Positions 62,070-64,000 of a DNA stretch of 64,000 nt are shown here, piece by piece. The translations under genes and the position numbers were made by a program. The notes beneath the pieces were generated by a model that did no database searches, was not told the origin of the DNA, and saw only the letters and a list, made by a program, of their open reading frames with translations. The DNA comes from Gordonia pseudamarae (GTDB taxonomy: Bacteria > Actinomycetota > Actinomycetes > Mycobacteriales > Mycobacteriaceae): contig NZ_CP045809.1 of assembly GCF_025273675.1 (NCBI RefSeq), positions 248,001-312,000 of the forward strand, written 5' to 3'. The first letter of the stretch is position 1; each line of letters starts with the position of its first letter.

Positions 62070-63536
62070 TCAGTCGGTGGCGGCCGCGGCGGCGTGCCGT
62101 CCCGCGCGGCGGCCGAAGTACGATCCCTCGCCGAGTTGCGTTCCGCTGGCGTAGTTCTTGCCGTTCTCGGCGATGTTCGAGGCGCAGGCCCCGGCGGCGT
62201 ACAGTCCCTCGATCACCGAGCCGTCGGCGCGCCGCACCCGACCGTCGACGGTGGTGGCCATGCCGCCCATCGTAAAGCCGGCGTACATCGCCTTTCCGAG
62301 GCTCAGATTGTATGCGGCCCAAGGTCCTTGGGTGAGCGGTGCGAGATACTCCGGCGCCTTGTGGAAGTCGGGGTCCTCCCCGTTCGCGGCGTGCTCGTTG
62401 TATCGCTCGATGGTGTCGCGGAGCCTGCCCTCGGGAATGCCGAGTCCGGCCTCCATTTCCTCGATGGTTTCCCAACCGTCGATCAGCGGCACCAGGTAGT
62501 TCTTCTCCGGATTCATGTGGGTTTCGTCGATGACGAGATATCCGACGGACTCCGGTTGTTCCAGAACGAAGGCCGATGTCCGCGAATGATAGGAATCCTC
62601 GGCGACGAACCGGTCACCGTTCTTGTTCACGAGCACACCCATGACCATGCTGGCGGGCGGATAGATGGGTGCGGTGACGAACGCCTGGTCCATGCCGCGC
62701 AGTTGCGCACCCACCGAGACCCCCATGCGCAGGCCGAGGCCGTCGTCGTAGGTGGTGCCCAAGGGGTAGGGCTTCTCGGCCATCTGAGGAACGTTCTCGG
62801 CGATCATCGCCGAGTTGGAGACGAATCCGCCGGCGGTGATGATCACCGATCCGGCGCGGATGAAACCGGAGCCGTCCGGGGACTTCCACGCCACCCCGGC
62901 GACCCGGCCGTCGGGGTCCACCACCAGTTGCCGGGCGCCGGTCTCGTAGCGAACCTCGACGCTGAGTTCGGCCAGTCTCTTGACCAGCAGTCCGATCACC
63001 AGTGACGCGCCTCCGGTATCGCCGGGTACCGGGACCTTGTGTCCTCGGGGTGCGGGGGCGGCGATGTCGCGGAACGGCCACACCTTTTCGTTGCCCGTGT
63101 ACATCAGGCCCTGGGTCTGGGGCTGGATGATGGCCTTGTCGGGGAAGTAGCTGCGTTCGAAGCTGAACCCCAGAGCTTCGAGCCAGTTGAAGTGATCGAC
63201 GCTGTCGCGGCAGTACAAGTGGATCTTCTCCGGGTCGGGGTCGGCCGACACGGCGTTGAGGTACTTCTCCATCTCTTCCGCGGAGTCCGCGTGCCCGGTC
63301 GCCGCCTGGACGGCGGTGCCGCCGCCGAGGTAGAAGTGTCCGCCGGCGAGTGAGGTGGTGCCACCGGCGACGGCCGCGCGTTCGAGGACGAGGACGCGGG
63401 CGCCGTGGCTCGCCGCTTCGACGGCGGCGCACCCGCCGGCCATGCCTAGCCCGACGACCAGCACGTCGACCTCGTCGGTGAACTGTGGGACGTCGGCGAG
63501 GGCGACGGTCCGGGGAATCTCTGTACTGCCTGCCAT
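62070..63536 (-). CDS. FAD-dependent 3-ketosteroid dehydrogenase-like enzyme
   Basis: This 488-residue flavoprotein has the dinucleotide motif VLVVGLGMAGGCAAVEAA, LERAAVAGGTTSLAGGHFYL, IITAGGFVSNSA and a C-terminal GLYAAGACASNIAENGKNYA. Length and motifs fit the delta-1 or delta-4(5-alpha) 3-ketosteroid dehydrogenase branch, closer in size to the delta-4 type. A KstR-type operator upstream supports a role in sterol ring degradation. No other sterol genes are in the window. Confidence 0.82.
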   Translation of the reverse strand: MAGSTEIPRTVALADVPQFTDEVDVLVVGLGMAGGCAAVEAASHGARVLVLERAAVAGGTTSLAGGHFYLGGGTAVQAATGHADSAEEMEKYLNAVSADPDPEKIHLYCRDSVDHFNWLEALGFSFERSYFPDKAIIQPQTQGLMYTGNEKVWPFRDIAAPAPRGHKVPVPGDTGGASLVIGLLVKRLAELSVEVRYETGARQLVVDPDGRVAGVAWKSPDGSGFIRAGSVIITAGGFVSNSAMIAENVPQMAEKPYPLGTTYDDGLGLRMGVSVGAQLRGMDQAFVTAPIYPPASMVMGVLVNKNGDRFVAEDSYHSRTSAFVLEQPESVGYLVIDETHMNPEKNYLVPLIDGWETIEEMEAGLGIPEGRLRDTIERYNEHAANGEDPDFHKAPEYLAPLTQGPWAAYNLSLGKAMYAGFTMGGMATTVDGRVRRADGSVIEGLYAAGACASNIAENGKNYASGTQLGEGSYFGRRAGRHAAAAATD

Positions 63537-63849
63537 GCCGTAGAGCGTAACGTGAAACTAGAACATGTTCTAGAACTAATTCTGGACAGCTGTCCGGCCC
63601 ACACGATCGGCGGGCGCGGAAGTCGGGCGAAGGGTGCTTATCGCCCCGAGTCAAGGAAAAGTGAGCAACCTTACCACTTTGTCTTGCGGCACTTAGGCCA
63701 TGCTATGTTCTTGGCTAGTTTTGTGACCGGGACGACACCACCCTTTTTCGTTGTCCCGCGCATCGGTTGTCGATGCGATCGCCGGGATGTGAACCAGCGG
63801 CGATGGTGAATCAGGCGACGAATGTGAATCCAGACAAGGTGAAAGAAAC
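63537..63849. other. Divergent promoter region, 313 bp
   Basis: No gene seen. It separates the ketosteroid dehydrogenase-like gene (minus) from the transhydrogenase gene (plus). The first 40 bases hold the KstR-type palindrome. The part from 63650 to 63730 is AT-richer (TATGTTCTTGGCTAG) and probably contains the transhydrogenase promoter. Confidence 0.55.
63558..63573. promoter_or_regulatory. KstR-type operator
   Basis: CTAGAACATGTTCTAG is a perfect palindrome and fits the KstR consensus TNNAACNNGTTNNA. It starts 22 bases upstream of the ketosteroid dehydrogenase-like start. KstR represses cholesterol-catabolic genes in mycolata. Confidence 0.8.
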
Positions 63850-64000
63850 ATGAGCGTGGGTGTCGTGCGCGAAACGGCCGACGGGGAGCGCCGCGTGGCG
63901 CTGGTCCCCAAGGTGGTCGCTTCGCTCGTAGGCAAGGGCGTCGACGTCATCGTCGAGTCCGGAGCCGGGATCGATGCGTTGATCCCGGACAGTCAGTATG
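63850..64000 (+). CDS. pntA: NAD(P) transhydrogenase subunit alpha, N-terminal part (partial)
   Basis: The window ends after 50 codons. The N-terminus MSVGVVRETADGERRVALVP followed by VVASLVGKGVDVIVESGAG is that of PntA/alanine dehydrogenase type proteins; the RETADGERRVALVP form is typical of PntA. AAAGAAAC precedes the ATG. PntA with PntB moves hydride between NADH and NADP coupled to proton flow. Confidence 0.85.
   Translation, partial: MSVGVVRETADGERRVALVPKVVASLVGKGVDVIVESGAGIDALIPDSQY

Noticed and set aside
60382..62475. Long minus-strand open frame (697 codons) over the Pro/Gln-rich gene
   Set aside because: Arg/Gly/Leu-rich shadow of the plus-strand gene; no domain and no ribosome site.
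1..64000. tRNA, rRNA or CRISPR array
   Set aside because: I saw no cloverleaf-like tRNA sequence, rRNA stretch or regular repeat-spacer series.

Overview
The window is high-GC actinobacterial DNA, most likely from Gordonia or a close mycolic-acid-containing relative. The evidence is an antigen-85-type mycolyltransferase (53092-54048), a DUF3068/PorA-like envelope protein (54376-55734), ABC pairs and FAD dehydrogenases of mycobacterial type, an encapsulin/DyP pair, and a KstR-type operator. The genus is inferred from gene content only.

Positions 1-5210 are a pile-up of insertion sequences. An IS3 element (<1-639) abuts an IS21 element (640-2950). The IS21 element cuts off the 3' end of a second IS3 copy (2951-5209), whose two reading frames are split by an intact IS256-family element (3415-4849) flanked by a perfect 9-bp target duplication. 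Next to the pile-up is a truncated unknown gene (5219-5413). A three-gene minus-strand cluster follows (13809 to 5389): a C5 cytosine methyltransferase, a 1603-residue protein joining an HSP90/sacsin-like ATPase to an SF2 helicase, and a DUF262-HNH protein of the GmrSD type. It looks like an unclassified restriction or anti-phage system and is the best candidate for something new here.

Positions 13830-19283 are accessory DNA: two small secreted proteins, a deleted alpha/beta hydrolase, a type VII secretion-like pair, a UvrD helicase C-terminal fragment and an antitoxin-like gene.

Positions 19284-33701 form a C1/nitrogen locus. Two haem-dependent N-demethylase sets (DUF3445, DmmA, 2Fe-2S reductase) are predicted to convert dimethylamine to methylamine and formaldehyde. 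An Amt transporter, a GmaS-type gamma-glutamylmethylamide synthetase, the three N-methylglutamate synthase subunits and one sarcosine-oxidase-like flavoprotein would take methylamine to glutamate plus formaldehyde. An XRE-cupin regulator closes the locus.

Positions 34134-64000 are mostly ordinary chromosomal genes: a LuxR-type regulator, NDH-2, a YhgE/Pip exporter with a degenerate ATPase, TauE, an OhrR-like MarR regulator, tam, RNase HI, a 2-hydroxyacid dehydrogenase, an ABC exporter pair, encapsulin with a tagged DyP peroxidase, the mycolyltransferase, an ArsR-MFS pair, NadB, a KstR-boxed ketosteroid dehydrogenase-like gene, and the start of a pyridine nucleotide transhydrogenase. A roughly 45-bp interspersed repeat occurs at three loci; at one of them two inverted copies make a 106-bp palindrome.
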